Positions 62,403-64,000 of a stretch of 64,000 nt of DNA are shown piece after piece. Position numbers and translations under genes: made by a program. The stretch is from the NCBI RefSeq assembly GCF_000284315.1, contig NC_017094.1, positions 245,486 through 309,485 on the forward strand, given 5' to 3'. Origin of the DNA: Leptospirillum ferrooxidans C2-3 (lineage in GTDB: Bacteria > Nitrospirota > Leptospirillia > Leptospirillales > Leptospirillaceae). The notes below the pieces were generated by a model, which worked only from the letters and a program-made list of their open reading frames with translations, was not told where the DNA came from and ran no database searches. The stretch's first letter is position 1; each line of letters starts with the position of its first letter.

Positions 62403-63872
62403 CTATTTAGGTGGGGAAAATGTGAACATGGAGGGAGTGATCCGGTTGTCGACCGCCACGGGTTCACGGACAAGCTCGGGTGCTGATCCTGTGGCGGCCA
62501 GCAGGTCGAACTGGCTTTGGAGAAAGGATTCCGTTGCGTCGACGTATTTCAGTTGGGCGTGTACAAGATCGCGAAGACTGATGATGAGTTCAAGGGCATG
62601 ATAGACACCCAGACGCACCCTTTTTCTCGAGGCCATGAATGTTTGCCGGGCAAGCCTGACATCGGATACGGCGATCCTTTCTTCGGAAAAGCTCTGGTTC
62701 AGGGATTCATATGACTGGCTGACCTGCCGGTGAACCAGAAGCCTGGTCCTTTCCAGCCTGCTGTCGGCCAGCTCTTTTTGCCTGTTTGTCAGAAGAATTC
62801 TGGCAGGATCGAGTATTCCCCCGGGTCCCACCGTCCATGAGGCAAAAAACAGGGTGGATCCATATCCTGTCAACGCATAGGGATCCGGACCGAGCTGACC
62901 GTTCAGCATCGTGACGCCAATCGTGGGCAAGAGAGGAGCATACAGCGCTTCGTTGATGCCTTGTCGGCCCTCTGTGACCTGATAATGGCGTTTTTGCAAA
63001 AGGGGCCGATTCTTGTCCGAGAGGGTTAAGAGAGGTTCCAGGCGGTTTGGCATCTGGATGAAGAGCCTGGGAAGAATAAAGGACTCCTGCGGAATGGGAA
63101 GTGTTTCCCGTCCGGTTCCTAAAAGTTGGGCCAGGCGGAACCCGGCGATATAGGTCAGCCGCTCTTCTTCCACCAGGGCTCTCGAGTCTCTCGTGACCTC
63201 GTGGGCGGCCCGGAGAAGGCCGACAATGCTCGCTCCCCCCAGCTCCATTAGTCTCTTTTCCTCTTTCAGGATCTGCGCCGATATGGCGACTGCCCTTTCC
63301 AGAACGTAAATTCTGGACAGAAGGGCGCTTTCTTCGAAGTAGAGCCTGGCGGCCTGGGCCGTTTTCTGGTTAATCGTTTCGGACAGCTGAGAGCGGGTTT
63401 CATCGATCCTGGTTGTCTTGATCAATGTCTGAAAGCCCGAGACGCCCGGGCTTGTGCTCAAAACTCCTCCCTGTTCGATCATCGTGTGTTGCTTCTGGAT
63501 ATTTTCAAATAATCCGCTCGAACTCTGGACCTCCCCATTGTAAGCCATGGTTCCCCCGTTGACGGTAAAAGACGGGAAAAAGCCCTCGATAGCCAGATCC
63601 CTGATGGCATAGGAAACGGCGAGTCTTTTTTTCTGGATCCTGATTTCCGGAGAGAGCTTGACCACCCGTTCAAGCACCTGAGAGATGGTGATGGGCAAGA
63701 GCCGGTATTGTGGTGAGGGGAAAATCGGAACCTTCGGGAGGTCTTCGATGTCCTGGTTGATGGAGGAGGTGGCCGCAATGGCTATGTTTTTGGAATGAAG
63801 GCCGGGCAATGGACAGGAGGAGATCAAGATCGAAAGGAGAATAAGCAAAATTCCTGGGACTGATCTGCTCAT
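62403..63872 (-). CDS. TolC-family outer membrane efflux protein
   Basis: A 489-residue outer membrane protein with a signal peptide (MSRSVPGILLILLSILISSC) and two long helical OEP repeats, the typical layout of a trimeric tunnel (ISQVLERVVKLSPEIRIQKK near the start and LVHRQVSQSYESLNQSFSEE near residue 380). The ATG overlaps the stop of the adaptor gene, so it belongs to an efflux operon that continues beyond the window. The substrate is unknown; a metal or drug RND pump is possible. Confidence 0.85.
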   Translation of the reverse strand: MSRSVPGILLILLSILISSCPLPGLHSKNIAIAATSSINQDIEDLPKVPIFPSPQYRLLPITISQVLERVVKLSPEIRIQKKRLAVSYAIRDLAIEGFFPSFTVNGGTMAYNGEVQSSSGLFENIQKQHTMIEQGGVLSTSPGVSGFQTLIKTTRIDETRSQLSETINQKTAQAARLYFEESALLSRIYVLERAVAISAQILKEEKRLMELGGASIVGLLRAAHEVTRDSRALVEEERLTYIAGFRLAQLLGTGRETLPIPQESFILPRLFIQMPNRLEPLLTLSDKNRPLLQKRHYQVTEGRQGINEALYAPLLPTIGVTMLNGQLGPDPYALTGYGSTLFFASWTVGPGGILDPARILLTNRQKELADSRLERTRLLVHRQVSQSYESLNQSFSEERIAVSDVRLARQTFMASRKRVRLGVYHALELIISLRDLVHAQLKYVDATESFLQSQFDLLAATGSAPELVREPVAVDNRITPSMFTFSPPK

Positions 63873-64000
63873 TTTTGAACTCCCGGCTCTTCCCGGACAA
63901 TGGGGTGGTCTCCGGACAGGACCTGATGCTTGCCGGAGACAATGACCGCTTCCGATAGGTTCACTCCCTTCAGGATCTCAATGCTGACACCGTTGTCCTC
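63869..64000 (-). CDS. RND efflux periplasmic adaptor, C-terminal end (partial)
   Basis: The last 43 codons of a gene that continues past the window end. The encoded sequence (SIEILKGVNLSEAVIVSGKH, then VLSGDHPIVREEPGVQK) resembles the C-terminal membrane-proximal end of HlyD/CusB-type adaptors (the GL..Gd.VV..G pattern). Its TGA overlaps the TolC-family start in an ATGA arrangement. The identity rests on a short piece plus the neighbour. Confidence 0.6.
   Translation of the reverse strand, partial: EDNGVSIEILKGVNLSEAVIVSGKHQVLSGDHPIVREEPGVQK

Noticed and set aside
1..64000. CRISPR arrays, rRNA or tRNA genes
   Set aside because: I saw no regular spaced repeats and no tRNA or rRNA signatures on either strand.

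Overview
The window is a gene-dense stretch of about 53% GC by eye from a motile Gram-negative bacterium. Most genes lie on the + strand in long, often overlapping operons. The flagellar gene order, sigma-54 promoters, LL-diaminopimelate aminotransferase, TrmFO, a split glycine decarboxylase and a c-type-heme chemoreceptor together suggest a Nitrospirota relative, possibly Leptospirillum-like. That placement is an inference from gene content, not a database result.

Layout. (1) 41-3960: glycine cleavage genes gcvH, gcvPA and gcvPB, followed by a lipoate ligase/octanoyltransferase-family gene. (2) 4009-7021: a short regulatory-domain gene, an 825-bp IS200/IS605-type element carrying a shortened TnpB, an HDOD gene and queG. 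Removing the element restores an ATGA overlap between its two neighbours. (3) 7050-13143: flagellar control genes: a sigma-54 activator, then a sigma-54-driven operon of exported TPR protein, histidine kinase and response regulator/activator. (4) 13271-32978: the flagellar structural and export cluster flgBC-fliEFGHIJ-motE-like-fliK-flgDE, fliL-fliN-fliOPQR-flhBA and flhF-flhG, with sigma-54 promoters before flgB, fliL and fliQ. fliM is absent. (5) 33090-42351: sigma-28, cheY, cheA, a heme-binding chemoreceptor, cheW, motAB, then four little-known genes, the last resembling the FlhB C-terminal domain. (6) 42352-43871: an accessory island with a PIN/antitoxin pair of different composition, a decayed reading frame and a repeat-bearing non-coding stretch.

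(7) 43872-48540: dapL, folK, mutY, a beta-propeller lipoprotein and a DUF3332-type protein. (8) 48601-52498: two small membrane proteins on the minus strand, then an ABC transporter (fused double permease, ATPase, free-standing ATPase-associated domain). (9) 52591-60661: a small coiled-coil membrane protein, dprA, topA, trmFO, a XerC/D-type recombinase, argB, a lipoprotein and dut. (10) 60647-64000, minus strand: an HD-GYP protein, an AT-rich intergenic region with an inverted repeat, a TolC-family protein and the end of an RND adaptor.

The genes suggest a sigma-54 then sigma-28 flagellar hierarchy, with FlhF/FlhG controlling flagellar place and number, and chemotaxis that may sense redox state through a heme receptor. 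Possible c-di-GMP input comes from HDOD/HD-GYP proteins on either side. The points most worth following up are the reconstructable IS insertion with its doubly deleted TnpB, the heme chemoreceptor, the non-consensus GAFTGA loops in both sigma-54 activators, the missing fliM and the uncharacterised tail of the flagellar cluster.
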